Origin: Deltaproteobacteria bacterium Ga0077550
Lineage (GTDB): Bacteria > Myxococcota_A > Polyangia > Nannocystales > Nannocystaceae
DNA: 52,146 nucleotides
Direction of reading: 5' to 3'
Assembly: GCA_001464385.1 (NCBI GenBank)
Contig: LNFB01000221.1
Location: 1-52,146, forward strand
Part shown: piece by piece, positions 18,913-28,007 of the stretch
Layout: each line of letters begins with the position of its first letter
Position numbering within the stretch: the first letter of the stretch is position 1
Program-made: the position numbers and the translations under genes
Notes under the pieces: model-generated
Database searches by the model: none
What the model was told of the DNA's origin: nothing
The model's input: only the letters and a program-made list of their open reading frames with translations

Positions 18913-20613
18913 TCAGGCCACCGGCAGCGACAGCACGAACACCGCCCCGCGATCGGCGGCCCGCAGCTCGAGTCGACCGCCCATCTGCTGCGCGAGGCGC
19001 CGCGAGAGCGCCAGGCCGAGGCCGACGCCGGGCTTGGTGCCCGCCGCGTGGGCGACCCCCTTGGCGAACGGCTCGAACACCCGCGCGCGCTCGCCCTCCG
19101 GCACGCCGGGCCCGAAGTCCCGCACGCCGATCTCGATGGTCCCGCCCATCGCCGCGACGTGCACGTCGATCACCGGATGTGCCTCGGTAGCGCCGTACTT
19201 GGCGGCGTTGTCGACGAGGTTGAAGAGGATCTGCTCGACGGCGACGACGTCGACGCGCACCAGCAGCGCGCGAGCGCTCGCGTCGATCTCGAGCTGCAGC
19301 TCGAGGCCCGCCGCCCGCGCGCGCTCGGCCAGTCGATCGGCCGAGCGCTCGACCAGCGCGTCGACCTCGAGCACCTCGACCACACGGCCAGGCGCCTGCC
19401 CGCCGTCGGCCTCGATGCGGGCGTAGCTCAGCACGTTCTCGACCAGCTGCCCCAGGCGCTCGGCCTCGCGGCGCAGGGTCGAGAGATAGCCGGCGCGCTT
19501 GCCCTCCTCGACCATCCCGTCCGACAGCATCTCGGTGTACATGCGGAAGGTCGTCAGCGGCGTGCGCAGCTCGTGGGTCACCGCCGACACGAACGCGGCG
19601 CGGCGCTCCGACAGCGCCAGCGAGCCGCGCAGCAGCAACGCCACCGCGCCGACCGCGACGACGACGAACACCCACGCGGCCCCGATCGCGATCCGCAACG
19701 GTCGACTGCGCGGGTGCGGCGGGAACTCGACGTAGCCGGGCTCGAGCCCGACCGGCAGGGTCGCGAGCCGACGCGCGTCGTCCCCGACGACATCGCCGTG
19801 CAGCGGCACGAGGGTCGCGTCCGGCAGCAGGTCGACGATCTCGCCCTGCAGGATCCCGTGCACCGCCGTCCAGTCGAGCCAGACGCCGTCGATGCGCTCA
19901 CCCCCGCCGTCGCGCGCGCGCCTCAGCATCACGAGCTGGTCGCCCCACCACAGCGGCCGCATCATCTCGAGGATCGCCATCGGGACCTCGCCGACGGTCG
20001 GCGGCACCCCGGCCGGCACGCCGTCGTCGCGGCCGTCGTTCTGAGCGTCGATCTGGTTGGCCGCGAACGTCGGGTTGCCCAGCGAGGAGTTGTAGAAGTT
20101 GTCCTGCACCGAGGCGACGCGCTTGGCGTACTCGTTGGCGTTGCGGACCTGCTGCGAGTCGCGGAAGTCGCCGTCGACGCCACGCTTGGCGTTGCGGTAG
20201 GTGCCCTCGACCTCGCGGGTCGCGTTCTCGACCGCGAGGAGGGTCTCGACGGGGTTTCGCCCGGCGATCATCTTCATCAGCGCCACCTCTGTCGCGAGAT
20301 CGACGGGACCGACCGTCTCGATGGTGGCGTCGGTCTTCCCCGGGCGGATGACGAAGCGCGCGTGCACGCCATTGGGCAGCGGATCGTCGCCGACGTCGAG
20401 ACCGGCCTCGGCGATCTCCCGCGACAAGAGCGGCGTGATCACGCTGTCCATCCGCCACAGCGACAGGCGCACCAGTTCCTCGCGCAGCGCGTCCTTCTGG
20501 ACGGAGATCCCGCTGGCGTCGAGCCGCAGCAGGGCCCAGGTGACGCCGATCATCACCGCGCCGACCATGCCCGAGGCCAGCACGAACAGCAGCCAGGTCG
20601 TCCGCGCGCGCAC
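18913..20613 (-). CDS. Membrane sensor histidine kinase
   Basis: 566 residues from a GTG start that shares one base with the TAG of the response regulator gene (TAGTG), so the two are coupled. TM1 is near the N-terminus (LLFVLASGMVGAVMIGVTWALL), followed by a large periplasmic sensor domain of about 250 residues and TM2 (AIGAAWVFVVVAVGAVALLL). The H-box is HELRTPLTTFRMYTEM. The catalytic domain includes LFNLVDNAAKYG, DFGPGVP and VGLGLALSRRLAQQMGG. All core motifs are intact. It is the third gene of a vWA protein - regulator - kinase operon. The signal is unknown. Confidence 0.93.
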   Translation of the reverse strand: MRARTTWLLFVLASGMVGAVMIGVTWALLRLDASGISVQKDALREELVRLSLWRMDSVITPLLSREIAEAGLDVGDDPLPNGVHARFVIRPGKTDATIETVGPVDLATEVALMKMIAGRNPVETLLAVENATREVEGTYRNAKRGVDGDFRDSQQVRNANEYAKRVASVQDNFYNSSLGNPTFAANQIDAQNDGRDDGVPAGVPPTVGEVPMAILEMMRPLWWGDQLVMLRRARDGGGERIDGVWLDWTAVHGILQGEIVDLLPDATLVPLHGDVVGDDARRLATLPVGLEPGYVEFPPHPRSRPLRIAIGAAWVFVVVAVGAVALLLRGSLALSERRAAFVSAVTHELRTPLTTFRMYTEMLSDGMVEEGKRAGYLSTLRREAERLGQLVENVLSYARIEADGGQAPGRVVEVLEVDALVERSADRLAERARAAGLELQLEIDASARALLVRVDVVAVEQILFNLVDNAAKYGATEAHPVIDVHVAAMGGTIEIGVRDFGPGVPEGERARVFEPFAKGVAHAAGTKPGVGLGLALSRRLAQQMGGRLELRAADRGAVFVLSLPVA

Positions 20614-21353
20614 TACCCCGAACCCTCGGGCGGCGTCGCGCCGAACATGTACCCGGTGCCGCGCACGGTGAGGATGATCTTCGGGTCGTCGAGGCCGTCG
20701 CGCAGCTTCTCGCGCAGCCGCGCGACGTGCATGTCGATCGTGCGGGTCTGGAAGCGCGACGGGTTGAGCCGCCAGACGTGCTGCAGGATCTCGTCGCGCC
20801 CCACGGCCCGATCGGCGTGGCTGGCGAGGTAGGCGAGCAGCGCGTTCTCCCGCTCCGACAGCTCGACGCGGGCGCCGTCGTCGAAGCGGATCTCGCGGCG
20901 CGCCAGATCCACGCGCCCGCTCGGGATCGGCAGCTCGGTCGGCCCGTCCCCGGCGCGCTGGCCCGAGACCATCCGCGTGCGCCGCAGCACCGCCTCGACC
21001 CGCGCGAGCAGCTCGCGGACGCTGAAGGGCTTCACCACGTAGTCGTCGGCGCCCAGCCGCAGGCCCTGCACGCGATCGGCCTCGCGACCGCGCGCGGTGA
21101 GGATGATGACCGGCAGCTCGGGCCGCGTGCGGCGGACCTCCTTCAGCACCTCGAAGCCGTCACCGCCGGGCAACATGAGATCGAGCAGCACCAGCGCGCA
21201 GCCGCTCCCGAGCGCCGCCTGCAGCCCGCGCGGCGCGGTCGCGGCCTGCACGACCGCGTAGCCCTCGAAGCCGAGCGCGTCGACGAGGCCCTGGCGGATC
21301 GCGTCGTCGTCCTCGACCACGAGGATGCACGGGCTGCTCGCGCGATCGTTCAT
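20613..21353 (-). CDS. OmpR/PhoB-family response regulator
   Basis: 246 residues. The receiver domain begins ILVVEDDDAIRQGLVDAL, with the phospho-acceptor Asp in LVLLDLMLPGGDGFE, the switch Thr in ILTARG and the Lys in YVVKPF. The winged-helix C-terminus (VELSERENALLAYLASH, then TIDMHVARLREKL and VRGTGYMFG) should bind DNA. Its ATG overlaps the vWA gene stop (ATGA), and its stop overlaps the kinase start. Cognate partner of the adjacent kinase. Confidence 0.94.
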   Translation of the reverse strand: MNDRASSPCILVVEDDDAIRQGLVDALGFEGYAVVQAATAPRGLQAALGSGCALVLLDLMLPGGDGFEVLKEVRRTRPELPVIILTARGREADRVQGLRLGADDYVVKPFSVRELLARVEAVLRRTRMVSGQRAGDGPTELPIPSGRVDLARREIRFDDGARVELSERENALLAYLASHADRAVGRDEILQHVWRLNPSRFQTRTIDMHVARLREKLRDGLDDPKIILTVRGTGYMFGATPPEGSG

Positions 21354-22618
21354 GACCCGCCCAGGATAAACCCGGCGCGCCCGGCCTGCTCGCCGAGGGC
21401 CTCGATCATCGCGGTGTCGAGGCCAGCCGGCGCCTGCGCGTCGGGGTGCACGCGCAGGTGGATCGCGCGGGCCATCCGCATTGAAGTGAGGCTGTGAGCG
21501 AGGACCATGCGCCTCATCTGGCTCATGTTCACCGCGGCGGCGCGGCCCTCGGCATCGAGGCCGCGCAGCTCGTCGGGCAGGGCGTCGTCGGGCAGGGCCG
21601 CGAGATCGACGATGCCCTCGTCGACGGCGTCGACCAGATCCCAGCTGGGGTTGCGGTAGTTCGACCCCGACTTCGACAGGCCCCGCGACACCATCGAGTG
21701 CGACGCGATGCTGTTGTTGTCCTGCTCGATCTGGTTGGCGAGCCCGTCTCGACCGCGGTCGCCGTAGGGGAGGTACGTCGCGTTGAGCGCGACGCCGAGT
21801 TCCGCAATCTCCGCGTCGAATGGCGTCGCCGGATCCACGAGGTCGCGGTCGTGATCGATGCGGAACGCCTTCCCGTGACCGCGCGACGCCGCCTCCTGCC
21901 ACAGCGGCGCCTCGAGCTCGTCGTCGGGTCCGCAGAACACGGTGTTGACCACGACCCCCTTGGCGCCCGCGGCGTCGAGGGCGTCGGCCCACGCGACCGG
22001 GCCCTGCTGGAACGACTCGTTGCCGGCGACGTAGAGCACGCGCAGGACCCCGTCGCCGCCGCGCCAGTCGAGCTCGTCGGTCGCGCGCACGATCGCCTGC
22101 GGTGCGTGCTCCGAGCCCCCGCGCGTCGACAAGGAGAACAGCGCGCGCGAGACCTCGTCGAGTTCGCCGGTGAACCCGACGACGCGACGGATGTGGCCCA
22201 CCTCGCCGGGCACGCCGTCGTTGCCGTACTCGTAGACCGCGACCTCGAGCCGCGGGCGTTCGCCCTGGTACGTCGCGGCGTCGAGCGCGTTGACCACGTT
22301 CCACAGCCGGCTGCGCGCCTGATCGAGCAGCCCGTCCATGCTGCCCGACGTGTCGAGCAGCAGCGCGAGCTGGATCGTCGGGGAGGAGGCCGGCGCCAGC
22401 GCCGGTGCGGGCGGCAGCGACGCGGCGGGCGGCTGGACCACGTTGGCGGGATCCCCCACGGCGACGAGCTGACCCGTCGCGATCGGCCACGCGACGGCCG
22501 CGAGCAGGCACGCGGTCGACGCGAGCAGCACGGTCTCGATGGCGTGCAGCGATCCAGGCCGGCGCCGCGGAAGGGCGAAGCGGGGATCCTCGGGCGGGCG
22601 TTCGTCGGGGCGGGCCAT
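21350..22618 (-). CDS. Membrane-anchored von Willebrand factor A domain protein
   Basis: 422 residues. One N-terminal membrane helix (IETVLLASTACLLAAVAWPIA) is followed by a Pro/Ala linker and a vWA domain. The metal-ion adhesion site starts LLLDTSGSMDGLLDQ (DxSxS), with further conserved parts RLEVAVYEYGND and VLRVLYVAGNESF. The C-terminal 130 residues are a separate helical region (GLANQIEQDNNSIASHSMVSRGL, MSQMRRMVLAHS). It is first in an operon with a two-component system, with which it overlaps by ATGA. It could supply the envelope stimulus (inference). Start ATG 22618 is the natural one for the membrane anchor. Confidence 0.88.
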   Translation of the reverse strand: MARPDERPPEDPRFALPRRRPGSLHAIETVLLASTACLLAAVAWPIATGQLVAVGDPANVVQPPAASLPPAPALAPASSPTIQLALLLDTSGSMDGLLDQARSRLWNVVNALDAATYQGERPRLEVAVYEYGNDGVPGEVGHIRRVVGFTGELDEVSRALFSLSTRGGSEHAPQAIVRATDELDWRGGDGVLRVLYVAGNESFQQGPVAWADALDAAGAKGVVVNTVFCGPDDELEAPLWQEAASRGHGKAFRIDHDRDLVDPATPFDAEIAELGVALNATYLPYGDRGRDGLANQIEQDNNSIASHSMVSRGLSKSGSNYRNPSWDLVDAVDEGIVDLAALPDDALPDELRGLDAEGRAAAVNMSQMRRMVLAHSLTSMRMARAIHLRVHPDAQAPAGLDTAMIEALGEQAGRAGFILGGS

Positions 22619-22652
22619 GCCCGTACCGTACGCGCGCGGGGTGGTGGTCGCT

Positions 22653-22668
22653 GTAACGGCTCGGTAAC
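22653..22668 (+). promoter_or_regulatory. CpxR-like direct repeat GTAAC-N6-GTAAC
   Basis: Two GTAAC copies 11 bp apart (start to start) upstream of the CpxP-like gene. OmpR-family regulators typically bind direct repeats with one-helical-turn spacing. The Enterobacterial CpxR box is GTAAA-N5-8-GTAAA. The downstream operon encodes such a regulator, so autoregulation is plausible. Confidence 0.5.
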
Positions 22669-22749
22669 CCGGTTTCACACTACTTCATGGAGCCGCACGA
22701 TGTGCCTTCACGAAGCCGTCCCCAACCTGCGCCGTGGAGGTCGGTACTG

Positions 22750-23307
22750 ATGTTCGGTTTTCTGTTCGGCGCGGCTGCGGTCGCGGGTCTGTTCTACGTC
22801 AAGCATCGTCGCCACCAGTGGGCGCGTCACGGCGGTTGCCACGGCGGCATGCACTCGGGTGGCGGGCACTGGGGTCGCGGGCACTGGGGCCGTCGCGGGC
22901 ACTGGGGCGGCGCGGGCCACGACGACTGGGGTGCTCCCCACGGCGGCTCGAGTCCGTTCTGGTTGCGCGGCGTGTTCGCGCGGCTCGACACCACACCCGG
23001 TCAGGAGAAGGTGATCCGCGAGGTATTCGACGAGATGCGCGCCCACGGCCGCGACCTCGGCGCGGAGTTCGGGCGCGCGCGCACCGACATCGCCGACGCC
23101 CTGCGCGCGGACACCATCGACGCGACCGCGCTCGGCGAGGCGTTCGGGCGCCACGACGACGCGCTCGATCGCATGCGCAAGGCGGGCATCGGCGCGCTGG
23201 CCAAGCTGCACGAGGCGCTCGACGAGCGCCAGCGGCGGATCCTCGCCCAGTGGATCGAATCGCGCGGCGGTGGCGGGCCGTACCGCGACGCCCCGGGGTT
23301 CGCATGA
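22750..23307 (+). CDS. CpxP/Spy-like periplasmic sensor with His/Trp/Gly-rich metal-binding region
   Basis: 185 residues from ATG 22750, which has a GGAGG box 9 bp upstream. The N-terminal helix (FGFLFGAAAVAGLFYV) is an uncleaved anchor or signal. Residues about 25-75 are a His/Gly/Trp block with GHWGRG-type repeats, CHGGMH and HDDW, which could bind copper, nickel or zinc. The C-terminus is the helical Spy/CpxP/CnrX-type domain (LDTTPGQEKVIREVFDEM, LGEAFGRHDDALDRM, LDERQRRILAQW). In related families this domain senses metal or misfolded protein and restrains the histidine kinase. It is followed by a regulator and kinase on the same strand. An in-frame start at 22687 is less likely. Confidence 0.8.
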   Translation: MFGFLFGAAAVAGLFYVKHRRHQWARHGGCHGGMHSGGGHWGRGHWGRRGHWGGAGHDDWGAPHGGSSPFWLRGVFARLDTTPGQEKVIREVFDEMRAHGRDLGAEFGRARTDIADALRADTIDATALGEAFGRHDDALDRMRKAGIGALAKLHEALDERQRRILAQWIESRGGGGPYRDAPGFA

Positions 23308-23362
23308 ACCGCATGGGCCCGGCGGCGCTCGGAGGGCGACGCCGCCGGCGCCCGCGTTGAAG

Positions 23363-23368
23363 TAGGAT
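23363..23368 (+). promoter_or_regulatory. -10-like element before the CpxR-like gene
   Basis: TAGGAT, 9 bp before ATG 23378, in an otherwise GC-rich spacer. It could drive a near-leaderless transcript of the regulator and kinase genes in addition to readthrough from the sensor gene. Read by eye. Confidence 0.3.
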
Positions 23369-23377
23369 CCTGCTCGA

Positions 23378-24064
23378 ATGGCGCTCCGGGTCCTGCTCAT
23401 CGACGACGACGCGCGGCTGTTCGAGCTGCTCGCGCGCTACCTCGGCGAGAACGACGTGGCGCTCCGCCACGCGCCGGACGGCCCGCGCGGCCTGCAAGCG
23501 CTGGCCGCCGGCGGCTTCGACGTGGTGCTGCTCGACGTGATGATGCCGGGCCAGGACGGCATCAGCGTCTTGAAGAAGATCCGCGAGCACGACGGGATCC
23601 CGATCGTCATGCTCACGGCCAAGGGTGACGAGGCCGACCGCGTGGTCGGCCTCGAGCTCGGCGCCGACGACTACGTGGCCAAGCCCTTCAGCCCACGCGA
23701 GCTGCTGGCGAGGATCCGCGCGGTCGCCCGCCGCGGCCAGCCGGGCCTGCTGTCCGAGCGGCTCTCCGCCGGCGGCATCGTCGTCGAGATCGGCACGCGC
23801 CAGGTCAGCCGCGACGGCCGCAGCGTCGAGCTGACCGCCGTCGAGTTCGACATCCTCGTCGCGCTGATGCGGCGAGCCGGTCGCGTGGTGCCGCGCGCCG
23901 CCCTGCTGGCGGAGGCCGGCCGCGGCGACGTGGCCGTCGGCGAGCGGACCATCGACGTGCACATCTCGCGGCTGCGTCGCCAGCTCGGCGACGATCCCAA
24001 GGCGGCGACGCGGATCCAGACGATCCGCGGCGTCGGCTACATGTTGACGCGGGAGGGCGAGTGA
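23378..24064 (+). CDS. OmpR-family response regulator (CpxR-like position)
   Basis: 228 residues: receiver domain with LLIDDDARLFELLARYL, phospho-acceptor Asp in VVLLDVMMPGQDGISV, Thr in MLTAKGD and Lys in YVAKPFSPRELLARI. The winged-helix domain has VELTAVEFDILVALMRRAG, TIDVHISRLRRQLGDD and IRGVGYML. Its stop overlaps the kinase GTG start (GTGA). With the CpxP-like gene upstream this forms a CpxP-R-A-like module. Orthology to Cpx itself is not claimed. Confidence 0.93.
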   Translation: MALRVLLIDDDARLFELLARYLGENDVALRHAPDGPRGLQALAAGGFDVVLLDVMMPGQDGISVLKKIREHDGIPIVMLTAKGDEADRVVGLELGADDYVAKPFSPRELLARIRAVARRGQPGLLSERLSAGGIVVEIGTRQVSRDGRSVELTAVEFDILVALMRRAGRVVPRAALLAEAGRGDVAVGERTIDVHISRLRRQLGDDPKAATRIQTIRGVGYMLTREGE

Positions 24065-25335
24065 GCGTCGCGACCGGCGGGCGACCCGTCGCCGCGCGAG
24101 GCGGTCGCCTGCGCCGCCTGCTCGTCGGCTGGTTCGGCGCGACGATCGTTGCGACCGCGGCCGTGCTCGGCCTGGTGTTCTGGGCGCTGTCGCCCGGGCC
24201 GAGCGCATGGAAGCGGACGCTGGCGAACCTGCAGACCTTCGTGGGCCACGAGTTCGCCGAGGTCTGGGACGACCCGTCGCGCCGCGACGCGCTGGCGCTG
24301 CGGGCCGCGGCCGACCTCGAGATCGCGCTGGTGCTCCGCGACGTCGACGGCCGCGAGCTCGCGCGCCACGGGGCGGAGTGCGACGATCATGCGCTCGTCG
24401 CCGCGGTCGTGCGCGACGGCCGAGCGCTCGGATCGGTCGAGGCCTGCTGGCCACGCCCGCAGCACGGACCGTGGGCGCTCGTCGCCGGGCTCGTCGCCGC
24501 GGCGGGCGTGCTGTGGGCCGCCGCGGGCCTGCTCGCGCGACGGCTCACCGAGCCCTACGACCGGCTGACGCGGTTCGCCCGCGCGCTCGCGGCCGGCGAT
24601 CTCGACGCGCGCGTCGATCTCGGCGACCACCCGCGCGGTGAGCCGGCGATCGTCGCCGCCGCGCTCAACGAGATGGCGGCGCGCGTGCAGGATCAGATCG
24701 CCGAGGGCCGAGCGCTGCTCGCCGCGGTCTCCCACGAGATCCGCACGCCGCTCGGCCACCTCCGCGTGCTCGCCGAGCTGCTGCGCGATCGGGGCGCCGA
24801 TGCGACGACGATCGCCGACGTCGAGCGCGAGGTCGCCGACCTGGACACGCTGGTCGGCAAGCTCCTCGCGGACGCGCGGCTGCAGTTCTCGGCGCTGTCA
24901 CGCACGCCGCTGCACGCCCAGGCGATCGCCGCGCGGGCCCTGGCCCAGGCCGGCCTGCCCGCAGCGCTGCTGGTGGCGGACGACGACGACGACGGCTTCG
25001 AGGCCGATCCGACCCTGGTCGTGCGCGCGCTCGGCAATCTGCTGGAGAACGCCCGCGATCACGGCGGCGGCGTCCGGGCGCTGCGCGTCGCGATCGAGCC
25101 CGACCGCGTCGTCTTCACTGTCGACGACGACGGCCCCGGCTTCGACGCGGACGAGCGCGGCCGCGCGTTCGATCCCTTCGTGCGCGGCAAGGCCAGCCAC
25201 GCCGGCACGCGGACCACCCTCGGCCTCGGATTGTCACTGGTCGAGCGCATCGCGATCGCCCACGGCGGCGAGGCGTGGATCGAGGACCGCGAGGGCGGAG
25301 GCGCGGCGGTGGCGTTCTCGATCCGGCGGGTGTGA
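24061..25335 (+). CDS. Membrane sensor histidine kinase (CpxA-like position)
   Basis: 424 residues from a GTG that overlaps the regulator stop. Two membrane helices (near 20-45 and 138-162, LVAGLVAAAGVLWAAAGLLA) flank a short periplasmic domain of about 90 residues. A HAMP linker follows (RLTEPYDRLTRFARALAAGDLDARV), then the H-box HEIRTPLGHLRVLAELL. The catalytic domain contains ALGNLLENARDHGGG, DDDGPGFD and TLGLGLSLVERIAIAHGG. All motifs are intact. The small sensor domain fits regulation through the CpxP-like partner. Confidence 0.92.
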   Translation: MSVATGGRPVAARGGRLRRLLVGWFGATIVATAAVLGLVFWALSPGPSAWKRTLANLQTFVGHEFAEVWDDPSRRDALALRAAADLEIALVLRDVDGRELARHGAECDDHALVAAVVRDGRALGSVEACWPRPQHGPWALVAGLVAAAGVLWAAAGLLARRLTEPYDRLTRFARALAAGDLDARVDLGDHPRGEPAIVAAALNEMAARVQDQIAEGRALLAAVSHEIRTPLGHLRVLAELLRDRGADATTIADVEREVADLDTLVGKLLADARLQFSALSRTPLHAQAIAARALAQAGLPAALLVADDDDDGFEADPTLVVRALGNLLENARDHGGGVRALRVAIEPDRVVFTVDDDGPGFDADERGRAFDPFVRGKASHAGTRTTLGLGLSLVERIAIAHGGEAWIEDREGGGAAVAFSIRRV

Positions 25336-25352
25336 CGCCGCGCGAGCCGACG

Positions 25353-26921
25353 TCACTGCGAGAGGAAGTCGAGCAGCGTCTGCTTCGACGCCGCGGGCAG
25401 CGTCGCGAACCGTGCCGGCGGCATGTGCCCCGGGGCATCCTCCGCGCGGTTGAGCCGGTCGATCGCGGCCAGCTTCTGCTCGGCGGTGAGTTCGTCCGGT
25501 CGCGTCGCGTTGAAGCGCGCGCGCGACAGCGACTGGTCGAGTCGGTCGTTGTGGCAGCGCTGGCACATCGAGTGGAGGATCTCCGCGGCGTCGGCCTCGG
25601 GGCGCGGGCGGAAGCCCAGGGCGACCGCGGTGTCGTCGTCGAGGACGTCGCGCGGATCGAGCATCGCCTCGGCCGGCTCGCCGCCGACCACCACACCTTG
25701 ATAGGAGGCGACGACTGCCGCGCGCGCGTCGGGCTCGGTGATGTCGTGCTGGTGGAACGGGAGCGGCAGCCGATCGCCGGCGAGGTACTCGGCGAAGTAC
25801 GCGTCCCACGTGGCGGTGCTGCCCGCTGCGATGTCGGCTTCGATCGCGACCGAGTCGAACTCGTGCTCCTGGCCCAGCGGCGTGAGCCCCGGTGGCGGCC
25901 CGCCGTTGATCGACCAGTAGATCTCGATCATCTGGTCCATCACGATGCCGCTGGGCAGCGGCGTGCCGAAGTCGAACAGCGACAGGGGCAGGCCCCCGTA
26001 GGCGGCCTCGTCGCCGTGCATCTCGAGGAACAGCGGGGTCAGCTCCGTCGACGACGCGGTCTCGCCACCCGTGCCGATCGAGATGCCGGGGAACCACTGC
26101 AGCCACGGATCGGTGCCCTGCTGCATCAGCAGCAGCTTCTCGGTGCCCGGCCCCGCGGGCTGGTGACACGTCAGGCAGTCGAGCGTCGTGTTCTCGAGAT
26201 CGACGTCCTGGTAGAGGCTCCACTTCTCCCAGCCCGACTCGATCGCGGGCGTGAACCTCTCGGCGAGGCCGCAGCCCTCGGGCGTCTCGAGGCACGGCGG
26301 GTAGAAGGTGAGGAGGTAGAAGTTGAGGCTGTCGGCGGCCTCGTCGTAGCCGAACATCTCGACGACGTACTCGCCGCGGGAGAACGCCGTCGCCCCGAGG
26401 TCGATCCCGACGCCGTTCCCCGGCTGCACGCGGAGGAACACGCGGGGGTTGATGACCGACACCGAGCGCGCCGCCAGCGAGGTCGAGTTGGACAGGAACG
26501 CCACCGAGGCCGGCTCGAGGACCATGTCGAGCGCCTCGTACAGCTCCGCCAGGCTGGTGATCGACGGCGCGGGATCGGTGCACAGGCGGATCGCGATCGG
26601 GTCGGCGTTGCCGCGCGCGCAGACCTCCGCGAGCTGATCGGGGTCGTAGGGCAGCTCGTCGGGCGGCGGCCCGTCGTCGCCGTGGTCGTCGCCGCTGGAG
26701 TCGCCGCCGCTGGACTCGTCACTGGTGCCGTCGGCGGGGCCGGCGGTGTCCGCCGCGGTGCCGGCGTCCGTGCTGCCGTGCGCGTCGGTGCCGTGGGCCG
26801 TGGCCTCGCCGCCGTGCGTCGTGTCGCCGCCGGTGTCCGCCGCGCCCCCGTCGGAGCCGCACGCCCCGGTGGCGAGACACGTGGAGATCGCGATCATCGA
26901 AGCCAAGCCGCTGCGCTGCAT
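25353..26921 (-). CDS. Lipoprotein with two c-type heme motifs
   Basis: 522 residues. The signal sequence ends in LATGAC (lipobox). An Asp/Gly/Thr/His-rich low-complexity stalk to about residue 90 precedes the folded domain. Two CxxCH motifs are present: CLTCH in the middle and CQRCH near the C-terminus, the latter followed by text typical of cytochrome c planctomycete-type domains (MPPARFATLPAASKQTLLDFLSQ). It probably carries two hemes at the cell surface and takes part in electron transfer or peroxidase-like chemistry. No redox partner is adjacent. Start ATG 26921 was chosen for the lipobox distance; an internal ATG eight codons on is also possible. Confidence 0.85.
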   Translation of the reverse strand: MQRSGLASMIAISTCLATGACGSDGGAADTGGDTTHGGEATAHGTDAHGSTDAGTAADTAGPADGTSDESSGGDSSGDDHGDDGPPPDELPYDPDQLAEVCARGNADPIAIRLCTDPAPSITSLAELYEALDMVLEPASVAFLSNSTSLAARSVSVINPRVFLRVQPGNGVGIDLGATAFSRGEYVVEMFGYDEAADSLNFYLLTFYPPCLETPEGCGLAERFTPAIESGWEKWSLYQDVDLENTTLDCLTCHQPAGPGTEKLLLMQQGTDPWLQWFPGISIGTGGETASSTELTPLFLEMHGDEAAYGGLPLSLFDFGTPLPSGIVMDQMIEIYWSINGGPPPGLTPLGQEHEFDSVAIEADIAAGSTATWDAYFAEYLAGDRLPLPFHQHDITEPDARAAVVASYQGVVVGGEPAEAMLDPRDVLDDDTAVALGFRPRPEADAAEILHSMCQRCHNDRLDQSLSRARFNATRPDELTAEQKLAAIDRLNRAEDAPGHMPPARFATLPAASKQTLLDFLSQ

Positions 26922-27011
26922 GCCGCGAGATGCCGGGGGCGGTGGCGATCCGTCCCCAAAAAATTCGCCGGGTGCTCCGCGGCCGCCCGCGGTACGTTCG
27001 CGCCGGCTCGG

Positions 27012-28007
27012 ATGGGACCGCGATCCATGGCGTTGCTGCTGCGACTGCTCGGCGAGCCGGCCCCCGCCGAGCACGTCGAGCTGCGCTGGGTCGCACCGCC
27101 GGAGTGCCCCGATGCGGCGGCGGTCCACCGCGCGATCGCGGCGATCGTCGTCGACGATCCGCGGACCGACGGGCCCAAGCCGCAGGTGCACGCGACGATC
27201 CGCGCCGTCGACGATCGCTTCGAGCTCGCGCTGGTGCTGGCGTCGTCGCGGGGCACGCGGGGACGCGCGCTGACCGGGGCGCGCTGCGGGGCGCTGGTCG
27301 ACGCGGTGGCGATCGAGGCCGCGCTGCTCGTCGAGGCCGAGGTCGCCGCGATGGCGGCCCAGCCGACCGCGGTCGACCCTCCGCCGCCGCCCGTGGAGCG
27401 CCGGGGCGCGCCGTCACCCCCCGCGACCCGATCGCCGCCCCCGCGCCGGCGCCCCGCGGTGCGGCTGCGCGCCGGCGTGGCCGCGGGCGCCAGCCTGATC
27501 GAACAGTCCTTCGTCGCACCGACCCTCGGCGCCGCGCTCGTCGCAGGCCGCTGGTCGAGCGCCATCGATCTGGCGCACTGGCCCGCAGGCCTCGCCAGCG
27601 TTCCGGGATCGACCACCCGCGGCGCTCGCCTGTCGCTGTCGACGGTGAACCTCACCGGCTGCGCGCGCGCGGGGGCGGATCGTTTCGCCGCGTCCGGCTG
27701 CGGCGGCCTCGAGCTCGGGGTCCTCGTCGCCCGCGGCGAGGGCCTGGATCGCCCGCGCACGATCGCGACGAGCCAGGTCGCGGTCACCCTCGGCCCGAGC
27801 TTCGATCTCGGCCTCGGACCGCGGGTCGTCGCGTCTGTCGCGCCGTGGATCCGCCTGGCGCTGCGGCGCCCCGGGATCGCGATCGAGGGCGTCGGGGAGC
27901 TCGCCCGCCCGCGGATCGCGGCCTTCGGCGCCACGCTGCGCCTCGAGGTCGAAATCGTGGGACGGAAACCCTCCGGCCGGCGCATTCCCCGAGGACGAGC
28001 CCGATGA
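27012..28007 (+). CDS. Hypothetical envelope protein, first gene of an ECF sigma operon
   Basis: About 331 residues. The N-terminal part (VELRWVAPPECPDAAAVHRAI) resembles a small alpha-beta domain found in myxobacterial proteins encoded just before sigma factors. A Pro-rich linker around residue 125-155 is followed by a beta-rich region (RLRAGVAAGASLIEQSF, GGLELGVLVARG, LRLEVEIVG) that looks like a beta barrel or sheet domain. No cleavable signal is obvious. The start could be ATG 27012 or 27027. Its stop overlaps the sigma gene start (ATGA). Role unknown; position suggests a target or sensor of the sigma system. Confidence 0.7.
   Translation: MGPRSMALLLRLLGEPAPAEHVELRWVAPPECPDAAAVHRAIAAIVVDDPRTDGPKPQVHATIRAVDDRFELALVLASSRGTRGRALTGARCGALVDAVAIEAALLVEAEVAAMAAQPTAVDPPPPPVERRGAPSPPATRSPPPRRRPAVRLRAGVAAGASLIEQSFVAPTLGAALVAGRWSSAIDLAHWPAGLASVPGSTTRGARLSLSTVNLTGCARAGADRFAASGCGGLELGVLVARGEGLDRPRTIATSQVAVTLGPSFDLGLGPRVVASVAPWIRLALRRPGIAIEGVGELARPRIAAFGATLRLEVEIVGRKPSGRRIPRGRAR

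Noticed and set aside
22830..22960. His/Gly/Trp repeats of the CpxP-like protein as a second HxsA-type substrate
   Set aside because: The repeat is GHWG, not His-Xaa-Ser, and it is part of a conserved sensor domain next to its two-component system.
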